Source: JAFGGG01 sp964634205 (GTDB taxonomy: Bacteria > Spirochaetota > Spirochaetia > SZUA-6 > RPPD01). Taken from it: DNA of 64,000 nt. The stretch is from NCBI GenBank assembly GCA_964634205.1, contig CAZWKE010000014.1, positions 1-64,000 on the forward strand. The letters are read 5' to 3'. Positions 24,960 through 33,986 of this stretch are shown here, in pieces. The notes beneath the pieces are model-generated. The model ran no database searches. It had not been told where the DNA came from and saw only the letters and a program-made list of their open reading frames with translations. Numbering within the stretch: position 1 is the first letter of the stretch; each line of letters opens with the position of its first letter. Both the position numbers and the translations under genes were made by a program.

Positions 24960-25058
24960 ATAAAAAAATTGTTTATCACAAGGCCCGGTCCATGATACAT
25001 TGACAGAGCCGCAGGAAATACATACAATTTTCAAGGAAGAGGGGGGGGATGCCGGAGT

Positions 25059-25952
25059 ATGAAAAAAGAAGATCCACATCAGTTGCTGAAAAGTTTTTTT
25101 CCGCAAAAGGATTTTTTTATCGGGATCGATTCCGACGGGTGCGCGTTCGATACCATGGAAATAAAGCATAAAAAATGTTTCGGCCCGCATGCTATTGCCT
25201 TCCTGGGGCTGAAAACCATTTCCGTATATGCCGTGGAAGCCTGGGATTTTATAAACCTCTATTCCAAAACGCGCGGCTGCAACAGGTTCCTGGGTCTGAT
25301 ATACATGGTCGATCTGTTGCGCGAGCATCCGGAAGTTTCGGTACGGGATGCCTTTTTACCGGATATGACCCCGCTTGCGGAATGGACCAGACAGGAGACC
25401 AGACTCAGCAATACAGCGCTTGAAAACTATGCGCAAAATGCTCCCCACCCGCTGTTGGATACCGCCCTACAATGGTCGGTAGCCGTTAATGAATCCATCA
25501 ATAAAATCGTCAACAATATCCCGCCGTTTGCGTTTGTGCGGGATTCATTGGAAAAATTAATTCAAAACGCCGATGCCATGGTTGTTTCTTCGGCCCCGCT
25601 GGCGTCCCTGCAAAGGGAGTGGGGTGAAAACGGAATCGATAAATATATTCGGCTGCTGGCCGGCCAGGAAATGGGGACCAAAACCGAGCAGCTGAGGTTG
25701 GCGGCTTTCGGGAAATATGAGCCGCAAAAAATCCTGATTATCGGTGACGCGCCCGGAGACCTGAAGGCCGCCCGCGGTAATGACGCGCTTTTTTATCCCA
25801 TTCTTCCCGGACGGGAAGAGGAGTCCTGGGAGCGCTTTTATAAGGAGGGTATGGACCGGTTTTTTACCGGCATGTATGCCGGAGAATACCAGGACCGGCT
25901 GCTGCAGGAGTTCGATGCCTGCTTACCATCCGTGCCGCCCTGGAAGAGGTAA
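25059..25952 (+). CDS. HAD-superfamily hydrolase of a sugar-acid operon
   Basis: A 297-residue HAD-like protein. Motif I is GIDSDGCAFDTM with the nucleophile Asp, motif II is VVSSAPL, and motif IV is ILIIGDAPGDLKAA. A large helical insert separates motifs I and II, so it is bigger than typical small phosphatases. It is the first gene of a plus-strand set with a LarA-family enzyme (adjacent, TAA then ATG) and 6-phosphogluconate dehydrogenase. A phosphatase or phosphotransferase acting on a sugar-acid phosphate is plausible but unproven. A run of eight G (25041-25048) forms the ribosome-binding region. Confidence 0.82.
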   Translation: MKKEDPHQLLKSFFPQKDFFIGIDSDGCAFDTMEIKHKKCFGPHAIAFLGLKTISVYAVEAWDFINLYSKTRGCNRFLGLIYMVDLLREHPEVSVRDAFLPDMTPLAEWTRQETRLSNTALENYAQNAPHPLLDTALQWSVAVNESINKIVNNIPPFAFVRDSLEKLIQNADAMVVSSAPLASLQREWGENGIDKYIRLLAGQEMGTKTEQLRLAAFGKYEPQKILIIGDAPGDLKAARGNDALFYPILPGREEESWERFYKEGMDRFFTGMYAGEYQDRLLQEFDACLPSVPPWKR

Positions 25953-27221
25953 ATGCTTTTATTTGAAAAAGGTTCCACAAACCTGGAGTTACGCCAAAAG
26001 GACCTGGAGCAGGGTTTGCTGCAGGCATTGGCCGGGCTTGGGAAAAAGAAAAAAGTATTGATACTTCCCCCGGATTTTACCCGTTCACATTCAATGGCCG
26101 GTGAGTTGACCCGAACGGCCTATAGGCACTATCAAAAAGCGGTATCCGCCATAATGCCCGCAACGGGCACACATCCGCCCATGACCCCTGAAGAGCGGTC
26201 GATTATGTTCAAGGGCATCCCCGCCGGGCTTTTTTATCAACATGATTGGCGGAATGCTGTCGTACACCTGGGATATGTGCCTTCGGGGTATGTTGAGGAA
26301 GTGACCGGCGGCAGATTTCCGTACGCCTGGCCCGTCCAGGTAAACCGCATCCTGGCCCACGGCGGGTATGACCTTGTGCTGTCCGTCGGACAGGTTGTTC
26401 CCCATGAAGTGACCGGCATGGCCAATTATAATAAAAATGTTCTCATTGGAATCGGCGGTGCGGAAAGCATCCATGCCAGTCATTTTATGGGCGCGGTATT
26501 CGGTATGGAACGGATTATGGGGCGAATGGACACACCGGTACGCAGAGTGTTGAACTACGCGGAAAAGGAATTTTTGAAAACCATACCGCTTGTTTATGTA
26601 TTAACCGTGATTGAAAACAGAGGGACCTACGGATCGGTTGTCAGGGGGCTTTATATCGGTGATGATGATGAGTGTTTTAAAAAGGCGGCCGAGTTGTCCG
26701 CCAAAGTGAATATAACCGCTTTGGACAAACCCCTCTCAACGGTTGTGGTATACCTGGATCCCAAAAAATATAAAAGTGCGTGGCTGTGCAACAAGAGCAT
26801 CTATCGCACGCGCATGGCTTTGGCGGACGAGGGCCGCCTTATTGTGTTGGCCCCCGGAATGCATTGTTTTGCCGAGGATCCGGAATTGGACACGCTTATC
26901 CGTAAGTACGGTTATAACGGCACCACGAAGATCTTACGCTACGTGGCGGAAAATCCCGACCTAAAGAATAATCTAGCGGTAGCCGCACATCTGATCCACG
27001 GATCAAGTGAAGGGCGATTTGCTATTGTTTACTGCCCCGGCTCCCTTACGCGTCATGAAGTGACAAGCGTAAATTATTCTTTCGAACGCCTGGAAAGCAT
27101 GCAGGAGATGTATAATCCCGCCGCGCTGCACTATGGAATTAATATTTTACCTTCCGGGGAAGAGGTATATTATATTGATGACCCGGGAATGGGATTATGG
27201 ATGTGTAAACAAAGTGACTGA
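25953..27221 (+). CDS. LarA-family nickel-pincer racemase/epimerase
   Basis: A 422-residue homologue of lactate racemase LarA, whose members use a covalent nickel-pincer nucleotide to racemise or epimerise 2-hydroxy acids, including lactate and sugar acids. Signature residues are visible: LPPDFTR near 38, GTHPPMTPEE with His74, VVPHEVTG with His151, NYNKN with Lys161 (the expected pincer attachment), and His174 or His177 in ESIHASH. The start codon directly follows the HAD stop codon, with AAGAGG upstream. The cofactor-making genes larB, larC and larE are not in the window. Neighbouring gnd suggests a sugar-acid substrate such as gluconate rather than lactate. Confidence 0.85.
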   Translation: MLLFEKGSTNLELRQKDLEQGLLQALAGLGKKKKVLILPPDFTRSHSMAGELTRTAYRHYQKAVSAIMPATGTHPPMTPEERSIMFKGIPAGLFYQHDWRNAVVHLGYVPSGYVEEVTGGRFPYAWPVQVNRILAHGGYDLVLSVGQVVPHEVTGMANYNKNVLIGIGGAESIHASHFMGAVFGMERIMGRMDTPVRRVLNYAEKEFLKTIPLVYVLTVIENRGTYGSVVRGLYIGDDDECFKKAAELSAKVNITALDKPLSTVVVYLDPKKYKSAWLCNKSIYRTRMALADEGRLIVLAPGMHCFAEDPELDTLIRKYGYNGTTKILRYVAENPDLKNNLAVAAHLIHGSSEGRFAIVYCPGSLTRHEVTSVNYSFERLESMQEMYNPAALHYGINILPSGEEVYYIDDPGMGLWMCKQSD

Positions 27222-27271
27222 TCCCGTGATGATGTGTATTATTAATAGAGGGGGATAAGGAGAGTATCGCA

Positions 27272-28726
27272 ATGAAAGACAAAGCGGATATCGGTGTTAT
27301 GGGCCTGGCGGTTATGGGGGAAAACCTGATTCTGAATATGGAAAGCAGGGGGTACACTGTAGCGGTCTTCAACCGCACGGTTTCCAAGGTGGATGCCTTT
27401 GTTTCGGGCAGGGCCAAGGGGAAAAATGTGATCGGGACACATGATCTGAATGAGTTTGTGGCCGCAATTGGGGTCCCCCGTAGAATTATGCTGATGATAA
27501 AAGCGGGTAAGGCCGTGGACGATTACATTGAGAAGCTTCTGCCTTTGCTTACGCCCGGCGATATAATCATCGACGGGGGCAATTCGTATTTCGGTGACAC
27601 TATCCGCCGCGCCGAATATGTTGAAGGAAAGGGAATGCGCTACATCGGTACCGGTATATCCGGAGGGGAGTTGGGTGCCCTGCACGGCCCGTCAATTATG
27701 CCCGGCGGGTCGGCCGCTGCCTGGCCGCAGGTGAAGGGTATATTTCAGGATATCGCCGCCAGGCTGGAAGACGGAACGCCCTGCTGCGAGTGGATCGGTA
27801 CGGGCGGGGCCGGGCATTTTGTGAAGATGGTGCATAACGGCATTGAATATGGTGATATGCAGCTGATCGCCGAATCGTACCAGATTATGCGTACGCTGCT
27901 GGGGATGAGTCCGGATGAGATGGCGGAGGTGTTCGCGGAGTGGAACACCCGGGAACTGGAGAGTTACCTGATAGAAATAAGCGCACATATTCTGGGCTTT
28001 AAAGATACGGACGGGCTCCCGCTGATCGACAAAATACTGGACAAGGCGGCTCAGAAGGGAACCGGTAAATGGACGGCCATGGAGGCGCTGGACAGCGGCA
28101 TTCCGCTGACCCTCATCGCCGAAGCGGTTTTTGCCCGCTGTCTTTCCGCTCAGAAGGATGAGAGGATGCGCGCCGGGAAACTATTTGCTACTCCGGCAGC
28201 TCGTTTTGAGGGGGATAAAAAAGCCTTTTGTGCGGATCTGGAGCAGGCGCTTTACGCGGCGAAAATCATCTCTTATACCCAGGGATATACCTTGCTGCGG
28301 GCGGCCGCGACACAGTATCACTGGAAGCTTGATTACGGCAGTATTGCCACAATCTGGAGAAACGGATGTATTATCCGCTCGGTATTCTTAAAAAAGATCA
28401 AACAGGCATACAAACGCCAGCCGGATCTTCCGAATCTCCTGCTTGATCCCTTTTTCAGGGATAAAATACTTTCCGCGCATACCGCCTGGCGCAGGGTGGT
28501 TACCACGGCCCTTTCGGCGGGTGTGGCAGTCCCTGCCTATACCGCGGCACTGTGTTACTTCGACGGGTATCGCAGTCCGAATCTGCCCGCCAATATGATT
28601 CAGGCCCAACGCGATTTTTTTGGGGCACACACCTACCGCAGGACTGACAGGCCGGAAAGCGAATCATTTCATACGGACTGGACGGGAGAGGGCGGCGGCA
28701 CCGCCGCCTCGGTTTATTCTGTTTGA
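27272..28726 (+). CDS. gnd: 6-Phosphogluconate dehydrogenase, decarboxylating
   Basis: A 484-residue dehydrogenase of normal length that oxidises and decarboxylates 6-phosphogluconate to ribulose 5-phosphate, making NADPH. The N-terminal Rossmann motif is VMGLAVMGENLILNM. The substrate loop IGTGISGGELGALHGPSIMPGG and the catalytic Lys in GAGHFVKMVHNGIEYGDMQL are intact (both cited from 27650-27870). GGAG lies about 9 nt before the ATG. It is third in the set with the HAD and LarA-family genes, 50 nt after the latter. No glucose-6-phosphate dehydrogenase is nearby, so gluconate or another sugar acid may feed it. Confidence 0.96.
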   Translation: MKDKADIGVMGLAVMGENLILNMESRGYTVAVFNRTVSKVDAFVSGRAKGKNVIGTHDLNEFVAAIGVPRRIMLMIKAGKAVDDYIEKLLPLLTPGDIIIDGGNSYFGDTIRRAEYVEGKGMRYIGTGISGGELGALHGPSIMPGGSAAAWPQVKGIFQDIAARLEDGTPCCEWIGTGGAGHFVKMVHNGIEYGDMQLIAESYQIMRTLLGMSPDEMAEVFAEWNTRELESYLIEISAHILGFKDTDGLPLIDKILDKAAQKGTGKWTAMEALDSGIPLTLIAEAVFARCLSAQKDERMRAGKLFATPAARFEGDKKAFCADLEQALYAAKIISYTQGYTLLRAAATQYHWKLDYGSIATIWRNGCIIRSVFLKKIKQAYKRQPDLPNLLLDPFFRDKILSAHTAWRRVVTTALSAGVAVPAYTAALCYFDGYRSPNLPANMIQAQRDFFGAHTYRRTDRPESESFHTDWTGEGGGTAASVYSV

Positions 28727-28744
28727 CGGTAATGTAAAATTGAA

Positions 28745-28760
28745 TTGTCAAAAATGACAA
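28745..28760. promoter_or_regulatory. Palindromic operator candidate upstream of nfnA
   Basis: TTGTCA-AAAA-TGACAA is a perfect 6-bp inverted repeat, 23 nt upstream of the -35 box of the nfnA promoter. An activator of the CRP/FNR size class would fit at this distance. It shares TTGT and ACAA ends with the palindrome at 18868-18883. Confidence 0.4.
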
Positions 28761-28783
28761 TCGACTCCACGCCGACCCTCTGT

Positions 28784-28812
28784 TTGACTTTTTACAATAA
28801 ACATGTTATAAC
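28784..28812 (+). promoter_or_regulatory. nfnAB promoter
   Basis: TTGACT (28784-28789), a 17-nt spacer and TATAAC (28807-28812) form a good sigma70-type promoter. The leader to nfnA is about 80 nt. TATAACCGT at the -10 box (28807-28815) is repeated inverted as ACGGTTATA at 28868-28876 within the leader. Confidence 0.7.
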
Positions 28813-28899
28813 CGTAGAGCATTTTACCCTATTTCCGGCGGACATATCTCCGTCCCTTTTCCGGTAGACGGTTATAAAGTAAGATATGAGGATAGGATT

Positions 28900-29760
28900 A
28901 TGAATACTATCATCGATAAAACCACCCTGGCGGAAAATGTATGTCGGCTGACGGTCAGAGCGCCGTTAATCTCCGAAGAGAGAAAACCGGGGCAGTTTGT
29001 CATCGTGCAGACCGATAATAATTTCGCCGAGAGAATCCCTTTAACAATTGCAGATGCCGATCCGGAGCTTGGAACCATAACCCTTATTTTTCAGGTTGTG
29101 GGGAAAACCACACATAAACTTGCATTATTGGAGAAAGGGGATGCTATAGAAAATGTCCTCGGCCCCCTTGGTACACCCACCCATATCAAGAATTTCGGTA
29201 CGGTAATATGCGTGGGCGGCGGTATCGGGATTGCGCCGCTGCACCCGATCGCCAAGGCCTTAAAACAGGCGGGCAACAGGGTAATTACGATTTTGGGCGC
29301 GCGGACCAGAGAACTGTTGATCCTGGAGCAGGAGATGCGGGCTATTGCGGATGAGTTTATTGTCTGCACGGATGACGGTTCCTACGGCAGAAAAGCCCTG
29401 GTAACCGAACCCCTGAAAGAGTTATGTGCGGCAACACCGGGGCCGAACAAGGTGGTGGCGATCGGTCCGGCGATTATGATGAAGTTTTGTGCCCAAACCA
29501 CCCGTCCTTTCGGGGTATTCACCGTTGTGTCTCTGAACACCATTATGGTGGACGGCACGGGAATGTGCGGCGGCTGCCGGGTCAGTGTCGGCGGGGAGAC
29601 CAAATTTGTCTGTGTGGACGGGCCTGAGTTTGACGGTCATCTGGTGGATTTTGATAATATGATGCTGCGGCTGCAATCGTATAAGGAGTTTGAGCATAAG
29701 GTTTTTGAGGAATGCCGTTTGCAGCAGGGTATCCGGCAGGTGCATGAGGAGGATGAATGA
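28900..29760 (+). CDS. nfnA: NADH-dependent ferredoxin:NADP oxidoreductase, small subunit
   Basis: A 286-residue flavoprotein of the ferredoxin-NADP reductase type, the NfnA/SudB subunit. An N-terminal FAD-binding barrel (residues 1-95) precedes the nicotinamide-binding half (GGGIGIAPLHPIAKAL). A C-terminal cysteine cluster (GTGMCGGCRV and a later FVCVDGPEF) should bind a 2Fe-2S centre. In NfnAB the enzyme couples reduced ferredoxin and NADH oxidation to NADP reduction by electron bifurcation or its reverse. Its stop overlaps the nfnB start (ATGA). The pair may instead act as sulfide dehydrogenase SudAB; sequence alone cannot decide. Confidence 0.9.
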   Translation: MNTIIDKTTLAENVCRLTVRAPLISEERKPGQFVIVQTDNNFAERIPLTIADADPELGTITLIFQVVGKTTHKLALLEKGDAIENVLGPLGTPTHIKNFGTVICVGGGIGIAPLHPIAKALKQAGNRVITILGARTRELLILEQEMRAIADEFIVCTDDGSYGRKALVTEPLKELCAATPGPNKVVAIGPAIMMKFCAQTTRPFGVFTVVSLNTIMVDGTGMCGGCRVSVGGETKFVCVDGPEFDGHLVDFDNMMLRLQSYKEFEHKVFEECRLQQGIRQVHEEDE

Positions 29761-31241
29761 GTCATAGACCCACCGATGACCGTCAAACTCAGGCCCGGCA
29801 GTTATACAAAGAACTTAAAAACAAAGAATTAAGTAATAAGGAGCGGATGAACATCCCCCTACAGGAGATGCCTGCCCAGGATCCCGGGCAGCGCATCAGG
29901 AATATGCGGGAGGTAACCTACGGCTATTCACCGGAACAGGCCTGGGTTGAGGCGGCACGCTGCCTGCAATGCAAAAAAGCGCCGTGTATCGCCGGGTGTC
30001 CCGTGGGAATAAATATCCCCGCGTTTATCAAGGCCGTCACCGAGGAAGATTATGCCGAGGCGATTGGAATTATCAAACAGGACAGCCTGCTGCCGGCGAT
30101 TTGCGGAAGGGTGTGCCCCCAGGAAAGTCAGTGCCAGGCCCCTTGTACTTTAGGCAAGGCACTTAAAGACGTGAACAAGGCCGTTTCCATCGGCAGGCTT
30201 GAGCGCTTTGTCGCGGACTGGGAGCGGGAACAGGCAAAGGTTGTGCTGCCTGATGTGGCCGAATCCACGGGAAAGCGGGTGGCTATTGTGGGCAGCGGTC
30301 CGGCGGGCATTACCGTGGCCGCGGATGTCAGGCGTAAGGGACATGAGGTGGTTATTTTTGAGGCGTTTCACAAGGCGGGAGGGGTCATGGTGTACGGCAT
30401 TCCGGAGTTCCGCCTGCCCAAGGCCATTGTACAGGCGGAGATCGACATTCTGACCAGGATGGGAGTAACACTCCGGACTAATTTTTTGGTGGGAAGGACG
30501 CGCCGGCTGATCAAACTGCTGCAGGACGACGGCTTTGACGCGATCTTTATCGGGACCGGTGCGGGACTGCCGAAGTTTATGCATATTGAGGGGGAAAACC
30601 TTGTGGGTGTTTTTTCGGCAAACGAGTATCTTACCAGGACCAACCTGATGAAAGCATATGACAAAGAACAGGCACATACCCCTATCTTTCACTCAAGGCG
30701 GGTTGCGGTCCTGGGCGGCGGAAACGTTGCCATGGACGCCGCGCGTATGGCCAAACGAATCGGGGCGGAGGAGGTAAACATCGTCTATCGCCGCACGGAG
30801 GTGGAGATGCCGGCACGGGTGGAGGAGGTGGCCCATGCAAAAGAAGAGGGCATTAATTTCCATCTGTTAAAAAACGCACAGCGAATTTTGGGTGATGCGC
30901 GGGGCCGCGTAAAAAGTCTTGAATGCCTGAGGTATGAGTTGGGTGAGCCCGACGCCTCGGGGAGACGCAGACCGGTACCCGTTAAGGGGAGTGAAAGTTA
31001 TCTTGACGTGGATACGGTGATTGTGTCCATCGGTAATGATTCCAATCCGCTTATCAAACAGACGACCGCCGAACTGGAAACCAACAAATGGGGAAATATC
31101 CTTGTGGATGCCGAGTGTAAGACCTCTCTGGACCGGGTGTATGCAGGTGGTGATATTGTTTTGGGGGCCGCCACGGTAATACTTGCCATGGGCCAGGGGA
31201 GAACCGCTGCGGGGACAATAAACAAACAGCTGGCCGGGTAA
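29757..31241 (+). CDS. nfnB: NADH-dependent ferredoxin:NADP oxidoreductase, large subunit
   Basis: A 494-residue GltD-like flavoprotein, the NfnB/SudA subunit. The N-terminal cysteines (CLQCKKAPCIAGCPVGI and CPQESQCQAPC) ligate two 4Fe-4S clusters. An FAD motif (IVGSGPAGITVAADVRRKGH) and an NADP motif (AVLGGGNVAMDAARMAKRIGA, at about 30700-30765) follow. It is coupled to nfnA by a 4-nt overlap. The complex balances NADH, NADPH and ferredoxin in fermenting anaerobes. It resembles gltD at 9957-11378, but the partner gene marks it as NfnB. A TACTAGTA palindrome and T-run after the stop may end the message. Confidence 0.92.
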   Translation: MSHRPTDDRQTQARQLYKELKNKELSNKERMNIPLQEMPAQDPGQRIRNMREVTYGYSPEQAWVEAARCLQCKKAPCIAGCPVGINIPAFIKAVTEEDYAEAIGIIKQDSLLPAICGRVCPQESQCQAPCTLGKALKDVNKAVSIGRLERFVADWEREQAKVVLPDVAESTGKRVAIVGSGPAGITVAADVRRKGHEVVIFEAFHKAGGVMVYGIPEFRLPKAIVQAEIDILTRMGVTLRTNFLVGRTRRLIKLLQDDGFDAIFIGTGAGLPKFMHIEGENLVGVFSANEYLTRTNLMKAYDKEQAHTPIFHSRRVAVLGGGNVAMDAARMAKRIGAEEVNIVYRRTEVEMPARVEEVAHAKEEGINFHLLKNAQRILGDARGRVKSLECLRYELGEPDASGRRRPVPVKGSESYLDVDTVIVSIGNDSNPLIKQTTAELETNKWGNILVDAECKTSLDRVYAGGDIVLGAATVILAMGQGRTAAGTINKQLAG

Positions 31242-31323
31242 CCGGTATACTAGTATTTTTTTATTCGTGTTATTGAAAATCGTGACCTGAGGTAATACAA
31301 TAGATTTTAGCGGAGGAGAGAGC

Positions 31324-32517
31324 GTGGAAAATATAAAACAAGGAAGATTAAAAAAGGTAAGGGGCTTTATCACACTGAAAAAGAAGAGTATCAGTGTAAA
31401 ACTGGAAGAGCTGAAACAGGCCATGTATTTTTCCAGGAAATTCATTTATAACTGGATGAAAATCAAGACAAACCATCCTTCGGAAATGGACCCGATCTTT
31501 GCGCTTTACCTGGTGACCAAGCGCTGTAATTTTCGCTGTACCTATTGTTATGCGGAATCAAACGACAGGATCTGCTCGGTTTCACCGGAGGACCTTAATT
31601 TTGAGCAGAATGTGGCGCTGCTGAAAATCATGCGTAAAGACGTTTCCAACATCTATTTCTCCGGGGGGGAACCCCTGCTGCGGCAGGATATGACCGATAT
31701 CCTGAAAACCTGCAGGGAGTTGAACTATCACACACTGTCATTGACCACCAACGGGATTCTGCTTCCCAAAAAACCCGAGGTGGTGGATTACCTTAACTAC
31801 CTGACGATCAGCCTGGATACTTTGGATGAGAAAAAAAATGATACACTCAGCGGGGTGCGGGCGGGCACTACCGCCAAAATAATCCAGATCATAAAGGATT
31901 TCGCGGCCATGCAAAAGGAAAAGGGTTTTACTTTGTTGCTGAACGCGGTGATCGGTAAGGATAATATCTCCGATATTTATGATCTGATGGATTTTTGTTT
32001 TCGTTATGACATTGGAATTTCCGTGATCGGGCAGATGGAAAATTTCCATCCGATTCCTTACCTGCGCGATAATCCGGAATATTTCAAGCTGGTGGAACAT
32101 ATCCTTGATTGCAACAGAAGGGGATATCCGGTGCTGGGTATGCCCCAGTTCAATGAAACAATGCTGAAGTTCCGGGACCATTCCTGTTTCCCCCTCCTCA
32201 TTCCCACCGTGTATCCCAATGGCGACCTGCTGTATCCCTGCGAGGTGTTAAACCGGCAGCGCTACAACCTGCTGGAAACCGGCTCAATTCGTGAGGCCTA
32301 TAGGCGCGGGCAACAGGATGTGGGCTCGAAAATAGAGTGTCCGGGTGAATGTTACCTTCCCGCGTTTATCTCAGCTTCCTGTTTTATGGAGCAGCCAATT
32401 TCAGCCATTAAACAGGGAATCAAATTGAAAATGGGCAACTGCTATAATCAGCAGGTAACGGAAAAAAAGATAAAAATCTCCGATCAGAAGATCAGCCGTT
32501 CCAAGCAGGCCGTATAA
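31324..32517 (+). CDS. Radical SAM protein with SPASM-like C-terminus
   Basis: A 397-residue radical S-adenosylmethionine enzyme starting at GTG after GGAGGAG. The cluster motif CNFRCTYCYAES has Cys68, Cys72 and Cys75 for the 4Fe-4S centre. YFSGGEPLLR is the SAM-binding GGE motif. C-terminal cysteines (YPCEVLN, ECPGECYLP, SASCF) suggest a second SPASM or twitch cluster. Such proteins modify peptides, sugars or cofactors. No small precursor peptide is visible nearby. It is followed 15 nt later by an exported metallo-beta-lactamase-fold gene, so cotranscription is likely. The product is unknown. Confidence 0.88.
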   Translation: MENIKQGRLKKVRGFITLKKKSISVKLEELKQAMYFSRKFIYNWMKIKTNHPSEMDPIFALYLVTKRCNFRCTYCYAESNDRICSVSPEDLNFEQNVALLKIMRKDVSNIYFSGGEPLLRQDMTDILKTCRELNYHTLSLTTNGILLPKKPEVVDYLNYLTISLDTLDEKKNDTLSGVRAGTTAKIIQIIKDFAAMQKEKGFTLLLNAVIGKDNISDIYDLMDFCFRYDIGISVIGQMENFHPIPYLRDNPEYFKLVEHILDCNRRGYPVLGMPQFNETMLKFRDHSCFPLLIPTVYPNGDLLYPCEVLNRQRYNLLETGSIREAYRRGQQDVGSKIECPGECYLPAFISASCFMEQPISAIKQGIKLKMGNCYNQQVTEKKIKISDQKISRSKQAV

Positions 32518-32532
32518 TTCGAAGGTTTTCGC

Positions 32533-33330
32533 ATGATATCGGTACGTTATAAAGATGCGGTACGCCTTTCTGTAACCGTTCTCTGCCTTTTTGCTTTTAT
32601 TCACATCAGCTGTACCCCCCAAACGCCGAAGAGCGGAAATGTCTCACCGGCGGCGGAGTCTTCGACCGTCCGGGTGACCGCAGCGGATATCGCAGCCAAT
32701 ATCCATTGGTACGGGAACGCGGCGATAAAGATAACCGACGGGGAAAAGATTCTTTTTTTTGATCCGTTTAAGCTTTCCTTCAGGCTCGGGGCTGATATTG
32801 TGTTTATTTCCCATCCGCATTTTGATCACCTGTCTGCTCCCGATCTTAAGAAGGTGGCAACCGCCGGGACCGTGTTTGTAACCCCCCGTGACCGTACCTG
32901 TATTAATACGATAAAAAAGCTGTTCGGCAGGGAACCTATCACGTTGCAGCCCGGTGAACAAAAATATATAAAGGGAATAAAAGTAGAGGCCGTTCCGGCG
33001 TATAATATAAAAACACATCAGGGACATCCCAAGGCCATGGGTTGGCTCGGCTACATTGTGACGCTTGACGGAATCCGGGTTTATCACGCCGGAGACACCG
33101 AACGTATCCCTGAGATGAAATCGTTCCACTGTGATATCGCCCTGCTGCCCCTGGGGCAGACCTATACCATGAACAGTGTCGCGGAGGCAGCGCAGTGCGC
33201 ATTGGACGTGGGTGCCGGGATAGCCATTCCCATGCATTATGGTTCGTATGAGGGCACAAAGCAGGATGCATTCAGGTTTAAGGAGCTATTGGCGGGCAAA
33301 CTTGAGGTTATCATCAAGGAAAAGGAGTAA
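32533..33330 (+). CDS. Exported metallo-beta-lactamase-fold hydrolase (lipoprotein)
   Basis: A 265-residue metal-dependent hydrolase of the UlaG-like group. The N-terminus carries a hydrophobic signal with a cysteine (FIHISC) that suggests lipid anchoring. The metal motif is ISHPHFDHLSAPD, and later ligands are in VYHAGDTERIPE and AIPMHYGSYEGT. Relatives hydrolyse lactones, phosphodiesters or N-acyl lipids. AAGG lies 7 nt before the ATG. It follows the radical SAM gene by 15 nt and precedes a membrane protein by 11 nt, forming a likely three-gene operon. An extracytoplasmic location is unusual for UlaG-like enzymes. Confidence 0.85.
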   Translation: MISVRYKDAVRLSVTVLCLFAFIHISCTPQTPKSGNVSPAAESSTVRVTAADIAANIHWYGNAAIKITDGEKILFFDPFKLSFRLGADIVFISHPHFDHLSAPDLKKVATAGTVFVTPRDRTCINTIKKLFGREPITLQPGEQKYIKGIKVEAVPAYNIKTHQGHPKAMGWLGYIVTLDGIRVYHAGDTERIPEMKSFHCDIALLPLGQTYTMNSVAEAAQCALDVGAGIAIPMHYGSYEGTKQDAFRFKELLAGKLEVIIKEKE

Positions 33331-33341
33331 AGGGTTATTAT

Positions 33342-33986
33342 ATGATATTTAAAAACAGGCTTGTTATGATTATTACCGGTATCACCGATATATTCCTGGG
33401 CGTATGCATTATGGTCCTGCCCCGTATACTGCCGATTTTAATAACCGGATACCGTGACCAAGTGTTCCTCAGTGAATCCATGCTGGTTTCCCTGGCTTTT
33501 CCGTTTTTAATTCTCCTTGTCGGAGTGGGGATCCTGCTTAAAAAGGATTGGGCGCGGGTAATGGGATTTTTTCTGGCGCTCTTTGCCATGATCAGTGCGG
33601 TCAGTGATTTTTTCTTGATAAAACCCAGTCAGGAAATCATTCATACCACGGCACAGATACACTTTATCTTTTCGGTGATCCTCCCCGCGTTAAGTATTGT
33701 ATACTTCAGTGCGCACAGCCTGGTACTTTTTTTTATTACCAAGGCAGAGACCCCATTATGGGGTGGCCCCCGTGAGCAGGAAGATCAAACCAAGCGTATA
33801 TTGGAGCAGGCGGAATATTATTGTGCCAACTGCACTAAAAGCGTTTCGCCGGAGGCCGAGATCTGCCCGGAGTGCGGCGCCGTCCTTAAGGGCCTGCACT
33901 GCCCCGGCTGCGGCTATGAAGATGCCGTCAGCAGGTTTACGGACGGCCGCTGTCCGCGTTGCGGAGCGGAAGTGAAAAGCGATTAA
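33342..33986 (+). CDS. Four-helix membrane protein with C-terminal zinc ribbons
   Basis: A 214-residue protein. Residues 5-135 contain four hydrophobic helices. The C-terminal 60 residues are cytoplasmic-type zinc ribbons with four cysteine pairs: YCANC, ICPEC, HCPGC and RCPRC. Zinc ribbons of this form often mediate protein or nucleic-acid contacts. I recognise no named family for the membrane part. AAGGAG and AGGG precede the ATG. Its stop overlaps, by four bases, the stop of the convergent 65-residue zinc protein, so the two zinc-binding proteins lie tail to tail. Confidence 0.75.
   Translation: MIFKNRLVMIITGITDIFLGVCIMVLPRILPILITGYRDQVFLSESMLVSLAFPFLILLVGVGILLKKDWARVMGFFLALFAMISAVSDFFLIKPSQEIIHTTAQIHFIFSVILPALSIVYFSAHSLVLFFITKAETPLWGGPREQEDQTKRILEQAEYYCANCTKSVSPEAEICPECGAVLKGLHCPGCGYEDAVSRFTDGRCPRCGAEVKSD

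Noticed and set aside
28745..28760. Rex redox-repressor site before nfnA
   Set aside because: The Rex consensus is TTGTGAA-N4-TTCACAA; this palindrome has TCA/TGA in place of GAA/TTC and a different spacing.
29757..31241. Second glutamate synthase small subunit (gltD paralogue)
   Set aside because: It resembles GltD, but its coupling to a ferredoxin-NADP reductase-like subunit fits NfnB better, and no second gltB is present.
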